Assembly (NCBI GenBank): GCA_028281865.1
Contig: JANQJB010000082.1
Span: 1-64,000, forward strand
From: Marinagarivorans sp.
GTDB lineage: Bacteria > Pseudomonadota > Gammaproteobacteria > Pseudomonadales > Cellvibrionaceae
Length of the DNA stretch: 64,000 nt
Reading direction: 5' to 3'
Shown here: positions 18,276 to 26,047 of the stretch, one piece after another
Position numbering within the stretch: the first letter of the stretch is position 1
Layout of the letters: each line of letters opens with the position of its first letter
The notes under the pieces: model-generated
The model's database searches: none
Told to the model about the DNA's origin: nothing
The model's input: the letters and a program-made list of their open reading frames with translations, nothing else
Position numbers and translations under genes: made by a program

Positions 18276-18309
18276 CATCTATCCTCTGTAATCAGCCGTA
18301 ACAGCCAAT

Positions 18310-19647
18310 ATGCCCAATTCGTTTAACAGCGGTCTGCTTGTTTTTACTAACGACCTCAGACTCCACGACAACCCTGCACTGCTCGCGGCTGCGCGTCAGA
18401 GTGTTTCATTGGGCTGTGTTTACATCGACGATCGCAAGCAAACACGCGCTAGCGATTTCGGCTTGCGCGGCTTCGGTTCCAATCGCGATCGCTTTCTGCG
18501 GCAATCGCTTGAAGATCTTAACGAACAGTTAAAACACCTCGGCCAACATCTTTATTATGACGATGGCTCGTTTACCGCAAAAATCGCCGAGCTAGTCAAT
18601 CTTTACAACATCGAGGCCGTTTTTTATAGCGTCCATGCGGGACTCGACGAGCGTCGCCGATGGCAGGCACTGATGAAGGCTTTTGCCAGCGTTCACTTTT
18701 TTGGGCATCACAGCAGTACGCTGTTCGAAGCCGATCAACTCGTTTATCCCGAAGGCTTTCCGGCGACCTACTCCAAATTTCGCAAAAATGCAGAGAAATG
18801 GCCGATAGTAGCTCCGCGACCTACGCCCGATTCCCTGCCCCCCAGCTTTCTACCTAAGCAGCGCACTCGAATTCAAGAAAATGGTCGAATTAAAAAATCT
18901 ACTAGCAAGGGGCTTAGCTTTGGTTTTCGAGGCGGCGAACGAGCGGGTCTAAAACACCTTAAAACGTATTTCTCCTCCGGTGCAGCACAAGCTTATAAAA
19001 GCACGCGTAATGCCCTCGATGGCTGGAGCGCATCCACCAAATTTTCACCGTGGCTAGCTACAGGCTGTCTTTCCGCTCGATTTGTTTATCGATCGCTGCG
19101 GGAACACGAGGATGCTAAAGGCGCTAACGAGGACACCTATTGGATTTTCTTTGAACTGCTATGGCGCGAGTATTTTCAATGGTATGCCCACGCGCACGAC
19201 GCCAAGTTATTTCGATTTCGCGGACTCGCAAAAACTTCGCCACTGACAAGTTTTTACCCCGAGCGTTTTCGCAAATGGATCGAAGGTTGTACTCCTTTCC
19301 CGCTAGTCAATGCATGTATGAACCAGCTCTCGCACACGGGCTTTATGTCTAATCGCGGTCGGCAAATCGTCGCGAGTTGCCTTGTTAACGAGCTATCTCT
19401 CGACTGGCGAATTGGCGCTGCCTATTTCGAACAGCAACTGATTGACTACGACGTCGCAAGCAATTGGGGCAACTGGCAATACATTGCAGGTGTTGGTGCC
19501 GACCCAAGGGGCGGCCGCCACTTCAACATTGAAAAACAAACTGCAATCTACGACCCTGATGGAGACTTTATCGACAAGTGGACCTCGGCTCCTGCCATTG
19601 AAAACCTCGACAGCGTTGACGCTGCCGACTGGCCCATTGAGCCCTAG
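18310..19647 (+). CDS. Cryptochrome DASH (FAD photolyase-family protein)
   Basis: The 445-residue product matches the DASH cryptochrome plan: an N-terminal photolyase alpha/beta domain (LLVFTNDLRLHDNPAL near residue 10), a middle region with YPEGFPATYSKFRK, and a C-terminal FAD-binding helical domain with FSPWLATGCLSARFVY, ELLWREYFQWYA, SNRGRQIVASCLVNELSLDWRIGA and NWGNWQYIAGVGADPRGGR. These are the usual DASH motifs. The protein would bind FAD and probably an antenna cofactor, repairing cyclobutane dimers in single-stranded DNA or acting in light signalling. No clear ribosome-binding site is visible before the ATG. A renalase-like amine oxidase lies downstream, a frequent neighbour of photolyase genes in marine gammaproteobacteria. 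Confidence 0.93.
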   Translation: MPNSFNSGLLVFTNDLRLHDNPALLAAARQSVSLGCVYIDDRKQTRASDFGLRGFGSNRDRFLRQSLEDLNEQLKHLGQHLYYDDGSFTAKIAELVNLYNIEAVFYSVHAGLDERRRWQALMKAFASVHFFGHHSSTLFEADQLVYPEGFPATYSKFRKNAEKWPIVAPRPTPDSLPPSFLPKQRTRIQENGRIKKSTSKGLSFGFRGGERAGLKHLKTYFSSGAAQAYKSTRNALDGWSASTKFSPWLATGCLSARFVYRSLREHEDAKGANEDTYWIFFELLWREYFQWYAHAHDAKLFRFRGLAKTSPLTSFYPERFRKWIEGCTPFPLVNACMNQLSHTGFMSNRGRQIVASCLVNELSLDWRIGAAYFEQQLIDYDVASNWGNWQYIAGVGADPRGGRHFNIEKQTAIYDPDGDFIDKWTSAPAIENLDSVDAADWPIEP

Positions 19648-19727
19648 GCTTGAAGATGCCGTTAGATCACGAGAATTTGGGTTTGGCTCATTGGATGGAA
19701 TGCCCCCGCACTGAAACCAAGCCCACA

Positions 19728-19994
19728 TTACTTGCTCAGCTTCATACGGTCGAGCTCTGCCAAGCGAGTCATAAACTGCTCCAACTGAATGGCTCGCTTG
19801 TAGGTAAACTTGTGAGTATTGTGAAAAAAGATATGCAAGGTCACCGCATCGTCGCGCAGCATCACGGTGTAACCATCGTGATCAGCGCTGGCCCAAACAT
19901 CGTTCAAACGATGCTCGTCGTTAACTTTTTGCCCGTGCTGAACAATTTTATAGTAGACACGCAGCGCCTGTTTGATATCGAATTTTTGTTCCAT
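19728..19994 (-). CDS. DUF3081-like small protein
   Basis: The 88-residue product (MEQKFDIKQALRVYYKI ... VWASADHDGYTVMLRDDAVTLHIFFHNTHKF ... RLAELDRMK) resembles the DUF3081 family of short gammaproteobacterial proteins of unknown function, about 80-90 residues long. It sits on the opposite strand between cryptochrome and the amine oxidase. There is no signal peptide or membrane segment. Assignment is from memory of the family pattern. Confidence 0.65.
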   Translation of the reverse strand: MEQKFDIKQALRVYYKIVQHGQKVNDEHRLNDVWASADHDGYTVMLRDDAVTLHIFFHNTHKFTYKRAIQLEQFMTRLAELDRMKLSK

Positions 19995-20080
19995 AATCTT
20001 GCCCCTGTCTTAAACCTTAGAGCACCCATTGCGTATTTATACGAAAAGCCAGTTGGTATAGCAAAACATAGAAAAAAGTT

Positions 20081-21067
20081 ATGAGTAAAGTTGCCATTAT
20101 TGGTGCCGGTCTTGCCGCAGTATGTTCAGCTCGTCACCTGCGGGCCGCGGGCCACCAAGTATCGCTGTTCGAAAAATCCCGCGGCCTGGGTGGTCGCATG
20201 AGCACAAAACGCGAAGATTGGTCCCATCTCGACCTGGGCGCTCAATACTTTACTGCCGATAGCAATGAGTTTCGCGAGCAGGTCGCCCATTGGTGTCAAC
20301 AGGGTAAGGCCACACGCTGGCATTTTCAGCCGTACAAGAAATTTCCTGGAGTACCACTGCAGGTCTCCCCCGATGATTGCGAGCGTTTCGTCGGCACGCC
20401 GGATATGAACAGTATCGTGAAGGCTTTGGCTTGCGATCTCGACATCCACGTCAATTCGCGAGTGGAAAATTTGCAGCGCTTAAGCAATGGTTGGGAGCTT
20501 AGCTGTCACAACGACTTGCGTCTCGGCGGCTTCGATTGGGTCTTAGTTACTCTGCCTGCAGAGCAAGCAGTAACGCTAGTGGCAGATGTCTGCGAACTCA
20601 ACCAAACGGTTCCCGCCACAGTTCACCTCCCCTGCTGGGCCCTCGGCCTCAGTACCAGAGGTGCAGTTGCACCTGATATTCAAGGAATATTTGGCGATGA
20701 CATCGTTTCGTGGGCAGCGCGGCAATCGTCAAAGCCCTTTCGTGCGCCGCCGCAGGGAGCGGACGACGCTTGGGTTTTGCATTTCTCACCCAAATGGACG
20801 GAAGAGCATGGCAAGGAAACCAAAACAGATATCGTTGATATCGGTATGAATTGGCTGCGAGGCGCACTCGAACAAGAGATCAAACTACACAAGCACATCC
20901 TCCACTTTTGGCGTTATGCAAACATTTCGCCGCAACGCTTCAATAAGCCCTATTTTGTCGACGAGACACACCAGCTCGCGCTAGTGGGAAGCTGGTGTGC
21001 AGGCGGCAAGGTAGAGGGAGCGTTTAAATCTGCCGAGGCTTTTGTCAGAGACTTTTTTACGCGGTAG
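20081..21067 (+). CDS. Renalase-like FAD-dependent amine oxidase/oxidoreductase
   Basis: The 328-residue product begins with a Rossmann FAD-binding motif (VAIIGAGLAAVCSARHLRAAGHQVSLFEKS) followed by GLGGRMSTKR and LDLGAQYFTA, the typical start of renalase-like flavoproteins, and ends with a second FAD-contact region (LVGSWCAGGKVEGAFKSAEAF). The length fits the family. It would oxidise NAD(P)H isomers or an amine; the substrate is not evident. It is in the same orientation as cryptochrome-DASH, separated by the DUF3081 gene on the other strand. Confidence 0.85.
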   Translation: MSKVAIIGAGLAAVCSARHLRAAGHQVSLFEKSRGLGGRMSTKREDWSHLDLGAQYFTADSNEFREQVAHWCQQGKATRWHFQPYKKFPGVPLQVSPDDCERFVGTPDMNSIVKALACDLDIHVNSRVENLQRLSNGWELSCHNDLRLGGFDWVLVTLPAEQAVTLVADVCELNQTVPATVHLPCWALGLSTRGAVAPDIQGIFGDDIVSWAARQSSKPFRAPPQGADDAWVLHFSPKWTEEHGKETKTDIVDIGMNWLRGALEQEIKLHKHILHFWRYANISPQRFNKPYFVDETHQLALVGSWCAGGKVEGAFKSAEAFVRDFFTR

Positions 21068-21085
21068 CGCCACCATCCTACGCGT

Positions 21086-21838
21086 TCAATTTGCAACAAA
21101 AGGTTTTGCTTTTCTTTTTATCCCACCGAATAAAAACAAACTCAAAAAAGAACTTAATAGAAAAACAGCTGACCCAGGCAGCGGTACTTCCGTAAACAGT
21201 TGCACTGAATCCAGTTCCATATCGCCAGCTACTATTGATGCAAAGACATTATCTAAATTTGGATTGTATCCATCTAAGTCATAGAACATCAGATGCGAAG
21301 ACCGTAATGTATTGTTAGTATCCTGCAAACAACAATCATCTCCTGACACATTGGTAGGCCAGTAGTCGGGGTAGTGAATTTCTGTCCAAGCGATCAAATT
21401 GCCTTCCCCAATGATAAAGCTTTCATCGACGAAACCAGGGATCGTCTGAGACTCAAGTGGATTGCCTATTCCCCAGGATACTTTAAAAGGTCTATCTTCG
21501 TCTCTTGGCAGAAACCTGTCTCTGCGGCCAATTTCCGCAATGACTAAATCGGTCCGCTCATCAATATCTGCTAACTTGGTCTCTCCGTTTACAGTCCAAG
21601 AATAAGAGAAGTCGACAATAGGACCAGAAAACTTATAAGTCACAGCACCGTTGTCTAAATCCTGATGTTTTTGATCTGGGCTTCCCAAAATACAATGGGC
21701 ACCCTGGAATTCAAAACATTCACCCGATTTTATAATGCCGTCATTAAAATAAACGATGTCACTACCGAATACCCCAACAAACCCAGCTAAAGACTTGCTG
21801 GAAATTAAAACTAGTAACACTAGAGTATATTTACTCAT
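21086..21838 (-). CDS. Secreted protein with PEP-CTERM-like (VPLPG) C-terminal sorting signal
   Basis: The 250-residue product has a signal peptide (about 1-18, ending SLA), a beta-rich middle domain without a family I recognise, and a C-terminal tripartite tail: VPLPGS, a hydrophobic helix AVFLLSSFLSLFLFGG, and basic IKRKAK. This is the layout of PEP-CTERM/VPLPA-type proteins processed by exosortase and linked to the cell surface or exopolysaccharide. AGGAG precedes the ATG. Four Cys occur (ECFEF, HCIL, DDCCL). No exosortase or EPS gene is in the window. Confidence 0.75.
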   Translation of the reverse strand: MSKYTLVLLVLISSKSLAGFVGVFGSDIVYFNDGIIKSGECFEFQGAHCILGSPDQKHQDLDNGAVTYKFSGPIVDFSYSWTVNGETKLADIDERTDLVIAEIGRRDRFLPRDEDRPFKVSWGIGNPLESQTIPGFVDESFIIGEGNLIAWTEIHYPDYWPTNVSGDDCCLQDTNNTLRSSHLMFYDLDGYNPNLDNVFASIVAGDMELDSVQLFTEVPLPGSAVFLLSSFLSLFLFGGIKRKAKPFVAN

Positions 21839-22071
21839 AATTGCTCCTGTTCGATGATAGTATTGAGAATATCTTGAGGTTGTTTGCTTCGAACGAAAAA
21901 TCGTCTAACTTACCAGCCAAAGATAAATGCAGGAGGGCCGTTGACGGAGAACATATTTAACATGCTCATTGTTACATTAATGCGACTAGACTCTTAACGC
22001 CGATTGCGTCATCGGACCCGACTGATACTTTCCCTCCATCAATGACGCCCGTCCCAACTATTGGTTTGTTC

Positions 22072-22587
22072 TCAATCCGCCGTTTTTTGTTCTGATTTTT
22101 GAGGTTTATTTAGATTTGGGTTTTTAATAACAGCTTTTTGTAAAATCAGCGTATTCGGATAAGTTATTAGTTCATTGTCTCTTTTGATAAGAACATGAAA
22201 CAGCGCTATCTCTTCTATAGTCCCCATAATTTCATCGTCTTTATCAATAACGCGAATATGATCCCCAACTCTATATGGAAAGCCAAAGAAAATGACTAAA
22301 CTGGCCGTGATATTACTTAGTATTGACCATTGAGCAAACAATGCCACACCAAGTACAGCAAACACAGAGGAGAGAAAAATTGAAATTTGAGAGTACTCGA
22401 ATCCGAGAAAGGTGATCAACAAAATAGAATAAAAAATAGCTAAGGATAAGTTTACCGTTTTCGCTATATATTTTATTCGATATAGGCTAACTGATTTAGA
22501 GGTTCCAAACCTATTTATTGCGGCGCTTGATACTCTCATGCTTGCTAAAAAAGCAAAAACGACGACAAAGATAATTAGAATTTTCAT
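22072..22587 (-). CDS. Short MscS-family mechanosensitive channel protein
   Basis: The 171-residue product has membrane segments at about 1-20, 48-70 and 72-98, followed by an MscS beta domain signature (LVIFFGFPYRVGDHIRV ... GTIEEIALFHVLIKRDNELITYPNTLILQKAVI). It lacks the large C-terminal cage of standard MscS and is short for the family. Channel gating by membrane tension is the family role. Its ATG overlaps the stop of the DUF1003 gene by four bases (ATGA), so it is translated as part of that operon. Confidence 0.85.
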   Translation of the reverse strand: MKILIIFVVVFAFLASMRVSSAAINRFGTSKSVSLYRIKYIAKTVNLSLAIFYSILLITFLGFEYSQISIFLSSVFAVLGVALFAQWSILSNITASLVIFFGFPYRVGDHIRVIDKDDEIMGTIEEIALFHVLIKRDNELITYPNTLILQKAVIKNPNLNKPQKSEQKTAD

Positions 22588-23072
22588 TTTTTTTCCACTT
22601 TTTCTTGAAGAGAATCAAATTTCTCGTGTAGCCTCATTAATTCCAGTTCTAATTTTAAGTTAATTTCAAAAGTTGCCTTTTGTTCTATCCTATCCTTGGA
22701 TGCCTGTCTATTTTGAGACATCATAATTATCGGGGCTTGAAACGCGGCTAAGCTAGAAAGGCCTAAATTAAGCAGTATAAATGGGAAAGGGTCAAACGCC
22801 TTTCCTCCAATAAGCCAAGACGTGTTGACCAAAACCCAGCCCGCTATAAACGCGAAAAACAAACCTATAAACGTCCAAGAACCGCCAAAAGCTGCTATCT
22901 TATCGGCGACTAGCTGGCCAACAGTTAAGCTGTCATGAAATGCTTCATTGACATCCTCTGTTACAGCAGTATGTTCAGCTATGCTTTCGATGACTTTCTG
23001 CTCACCAGAACTCAGCTCGCCATAGGGCTGACCTAATAGCGCTTTGGCTAAGTTTTCAAAATATTTCTTCAT
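22584..23072 (-). CDS. DUF1003 membrane protein
   Basis: The 162-residue product has two membrane segments (about 64-84 and 97-117) separated by a short loop with the DUF1003 signature FGGSWTFIGLFFAFIAGWVLVN ... FDPFPFILLNLGLSSLAAFQAPIIMMSQNRQ, then a charged C-terminal coiled coil. Function of the family is unknown. It is the middle gene of a three-gene operon between a K+ channel and a short MscS channel, suggesting a role in ion or envelope homeostasis. Confidence 0.85.
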   Translation of the reverse strand: MKKYFENLAKALLGQPYGELSSGEQKVIESIAEHTAVTEDVNEAFHDSLTVGQLVADKIAAFGGSWTFIGLFFAFIAGWVLVNTSWLIGGKAFDPFPFILLNLGLSSLAAFQAPIIMMSQNRQASKDRIEQKATFEINLKLELELMRLHEKFDSLQEKVEKK

Positions 23073-23133
23073 CTTAATTAGCCTAACTTTAGTGTTGTTG
23101 ATGTTGTTTGTTCAATGCCACCTACACTCAGCT

Positions 23134-23565
23134 CTACAACTTGCTCTGCGCATAAGCTCTGTTCATAACTTCAAATATAAATGCCGTACTCCAGCCAAAT
23201 AAAATAAAACCATTGGCGGCTTCAAATGAACTTAAAAGTCGCCAGTTCTTTTCGAGATAAATATCACCAAAGCCAACGGTAGTAAATGCAGATGTAGAAA
23301 AGTAGAGAGCCGATTCAAGATCAGGGACAACATCTAAAACCAAATAGAAAATAGCCCATATCCATATCTGTACTGCATGAGATAAAAAAACACATAGAAT
23401 GGTTACCACCATAACAATACATTTAGTCGAAATAAGTTCTATCTTGCGAGCGAAATAGGGATTGAAGCGATCAAGCACAAAAATAAGCCGGTCCAAAGCG
23501 ACACCGTGAACGACCACAGTAACAATGATTAAAAAACACCCTAAAGAAAATTGAATAAGTAACAT
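23134..23565 (-). CDS. Two-pore-helix potassium channel subunit (Ion_trans_2)
   Basis: The 143-residue product has four hydrophobic stretches and a pore loop with selectivity filter TVGFGD (FSTSAFTTVGFGDIYL), the variant seen in many bacterial K+ channels. There is no C-terminal RCK domain, so gating is not by a cytoplasmic NAD or Ca2+ domain. I chose the ATG with GGGTGA upstream; a GTG three codons earlier is also possible. It lies 61 bases upstream of the DUF1003 gene in the same orientation. Confidence 0.82.
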   Translation of the reverse strand: MLLIQFSLGCFLIIVTVVVHGVALDRLIFVLDRFNPYFARKIELISTKCIVMVVTILCVFLSHAVQIWIWAIFYLVLDVVPDLESALYFSTSAFTTVGFGDIYLEKNWRLLSSFEAANGFILFGWSTAFIFEVMNRAYAQSKL

Positions 23566-23574
23566 TGTTTTCAC

Positions 23575-23916
23575 CCATTTTTTTTGTAAACCAGCTGTAC
23601 TGCTTAACTCAGTAGCCTTTAAAATTAAGGCCCAATCCGCATAGCGGTGCGAGAAAGAAGCTTGCTATTATATCTCGGTTTAGTTACATATTAGCCTTGA
23701 CATATATTCGACACGCTATTTGTTTTAAACTAGGAGGTCTGGCCGAAGCGCCGTATCCACCGCTCAACGCTCCGTCCATTAACCGTGTAATAGAAACTAT
23801 CTCCTTCGGACTACCGAAGAACAAGGATTAACTCAATACTGATAATGATTAGAACATTATTCAGAGACACGCTAGCACATATAACAATATCCCCATAAAT
23901 AGACCAAGGAGTCACC
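23575..23916. other. Divergent intergenic region
   Basis: About 340 bases between the K+ channel operon and the sulfatase. A TTGACA stands at 23697 but without a good -10 at 16-18 bases. AAGGAG at 23905-23910 serves the sulfatase GTG. Nothing else was recognised. Confidence 0.4.
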
Positions 23917-25935
23917 GTGAAATACTGTTATCTAATCTTGCTGTCCGTTTTAACGCTGTTTTCAGCGTCAAATACGTACGCACAACAAAAAAATATTTTA
24001 TTTATTGCTATCGATGACCTAAATGATTATCCAGGTGCGTTTGGCGGGCACCCTCAGGCAGTCAGCCCCAATATTGATGCGTTAGCCAGCCAGGGTATTG
24101 CCTTCCAAAAAGCTTATTCTGCCTCGCCGGTGTGTAACCCATCTCGTACTGCGTTATTAACCGGACGTCGACCGCACGAGACTGGCATCGATAATAATAA
24201 CGGCGGTACTAATTTCCGCGATTTAGGCAACTGGGTATCTAACCTCACGACGTTACCGCAATATTTTTCGCAAAATGGTTATCACACCGAAGCGATAGGA
24301 AAAATATTTCATAAAAATAACTACAGTAACGGCGAATTCGATGTAGTGGCAAACAGTAATGGCACTAGTAGTAGAGATGTGGTTGTGCAAGTCGGCACAA
24401 CCAAAGTGAAGTGGAGTGAGGGAGATGAACCTTTTGAAGTCACCGGCGAATACCTCAACGCCGATCACGGTGTGAACTTCCTCAACCAGAATCACTCTCA
24501 GCCCTTCTTCCTCGCTGTCGGCTTGTTCCGCCCTCATCTGCCCTGGTACGCACCTAAAGAGTTTTTCGACATGATGCCAAATATCAATAACATCGTGTTA
24601 CCCCCGTATTTAGCAAATGACCTAGATGATTCACTTTTTGGCTCAAACGGTGTGTTGGATGAAGTACTAAACCAAGGTGGCAATGCTCTTTGGAAAGAAG
24701 CCGTTCGCGCCTATCTAGCCAATATTGCCTTCTCAGACGCAGCGGTTGGCCACTTACTCAATGGGTTGGCAAACAGCGCCTATGCAAACAACACGATCGT
24801 CGTACTTTGGGGCGACCACGGCTGGCACTTGGGTGAGAAAGACCACTTCCAGAAATTTACTCATTGGGAGCGCGCTTCACACACATCATTTATTATCAAA
24901 GATCCGACGCTTGGCACCACCGGCGACGTAAATTATGCCGTATCGCTACAGGATATTTATCCGACTCTGATCGATCTAGCGGGTTTACCCCAGCCCTCTT
25001 TTGACGTACGCGGCCGCAGTTTAAAACCACTGATGGAAAACCCCTCGACCAACCAATGGAAAGGCGCTGCACTCGTGCGTTACTCCGGAATAGACAGTAT
25101 TTTCTCCGACCGATATCACTTTATCGATCAGGGCAATGGAGAGCTTTATGACTTGCAAACTGACCCAAATGAATGGACTAACGTCGCTAACTCACCCTCT
25201 TATGCAAGCGTAAAAACCGACATGAAAAATGCGTTGGATGCGATGATTGCACACAACGAAGATCCTTTTAATGGAGGCGATGGCAGTAGTTCCGGCGGCA
25301 GTAGTTCAAGTAGCAGCAGTTCCAGCAGCAGCTCGAGTAGTAGCAGCTCCAGCAGCGGCGGTTCAATTACAGCACCGACTGACTTAAGCGCCAGCTCATC
25401 CCAATGCGACGAAGTCAATTTAAGCTGGACCGATATTAGCTCTGGCGAATCAGGCTATCGCGTAAGGCGTAAAATTTCCGGTCAGCCTACATTTACTAAT
25501 ATCGGAGATGTTGCTGCAAACGCTGAAAGTTATACCGACACCAATGTTGCAGAAAGTACCGACTATGTGTATGTCGTCCGCCCGCTTGACGGCGGCTCGC
25601 CCGTTGGCACTTCCAATCAAGCAACTGTATCAACACCCGCATGCGGGGGAGGCGGACCGGTAACAGAGTTAACGGTTACCATTACATCGCCTGCAGATGG
25701 CGCAGTATTTTCTACCTCAGACAATATTGTAATGACTGCGGACATCCAAGACGAAACTGCGGTGCTAAAAGGACGCTTTTTCTTAAACGGCAATTTTCAG
25801 GGTTCCGACAACAACGAACCTTATCAATATAATTACGGGCAGTTGCCGGCAGGGACTCACGTGTTAACTGTTCAAGGTGTCGATTCTCCTGACAAGAATC
25901 GTGTCAACAAAGAAATAACGATTACTGTTCAGTAA
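23917..25935 (+). CDS. Secreted iduronate-2-sulfatase-like sulfatase with Fn3 and Ig-like C-terminal domains
   Basis: The 672-residue product starts at GTG with AAGGAG six bases upstream. It has a signal peptide (about 1-22), a type I sulfatase domain (about 24-440) with metal-binding DD at 33-34 and the formylglycine motif CNPSR at 73-77 in SPVCNPSRTALLTGR, and GDHGWHLGEKDHFQKFTHWE typical of iduronate-2-sulfatase-like enzymes. A poly-Ser linker (about 450-485) leads to a fibronectin type III domain (about 487-575) and a final Ig-like domain (about 583-672, SPADGAVFSTSDNIVMTADI). It should remove sulfate from algal or animal glycans outside the cell; Cys73 must be oxidised by a maturase not in the window. 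Confidence 0.92.
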   Translation: MKYCYLILLSVLTLFSASNTYAQQKNILFIAIDDLNDYPGAFGGHPQAVSPNIDALASQGIAFQKAYSASPVCNPSRTALLTGRRPHETGIDNNNGGTNFRDLGNWVSNLTTLPQYFSQNGYHTEAIGKIFHKNNYSNGEFDVVANSNGTSSRDVVVQVGTTKVKWSEGDEPFEVTGEYLNADHGVNFLNQNHSQPFFLAVGLFRPHLPWYAPKEFFDMMPNINNIVLPPYLANDLDDSLFGSNGVLDEVLNQGGNALWKEAVRAYLANIAFSDAAVGHLLNGLANSAYANNTIVVLWGDHGWHLGEKDHFQKFTHWERASHTSFIIKDPTLGTTGDVNYAVSLQDIYPTLIDLAGLPQPSFDVRGRSLKPLMENPSTNQWKGAALVRYSGIDSIFSDRYHFIDQGNGELYDLQTDPNEWTNVANSPSYASVKTDMKNALDAMIAHNEDPFNGGDGSSSGGSSSSSSSSSSSSSSSSSSSGGSITAPTDLSASSSQCDEVNLSWTDISSGESGYRVRRKISGQPTFTNIGDVAANAESYTDTNVAESTDYVYVVRPLDGGSPVGTSNQATVSTPACGGGGPVTELTVTITSPADGAVFSTSDNIVMTADIQDETAVLKGRFFLNGNFQGSDNNEPYQYNYGQLPAGTHVLTVQGVDSPDKNRVNKEITITVQ

Positions 25936-25966
25936 GTTAAATTTCCGAAACATCTTGTAAAAATCC

Positions 25967-26003
25967 AAAAGGCCCTGCAGCGACTCATCGCTCAGGGCCT
26001 TTT
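25967..26003. terminator. Bidirectional terminator between sulfatase and M60-like protease
   Basis: AAAAGGCCCTG (25967-25977) pairs with CAGGGCCTTTT (25993-26003). A/T runs on both sides let it serve both convergent genes. Confidence 0.9.
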
Positions 26004-26047
26004 GCAAATAAAACACCTTGCATTCAAAAACTCACTTAGAAAAAACT

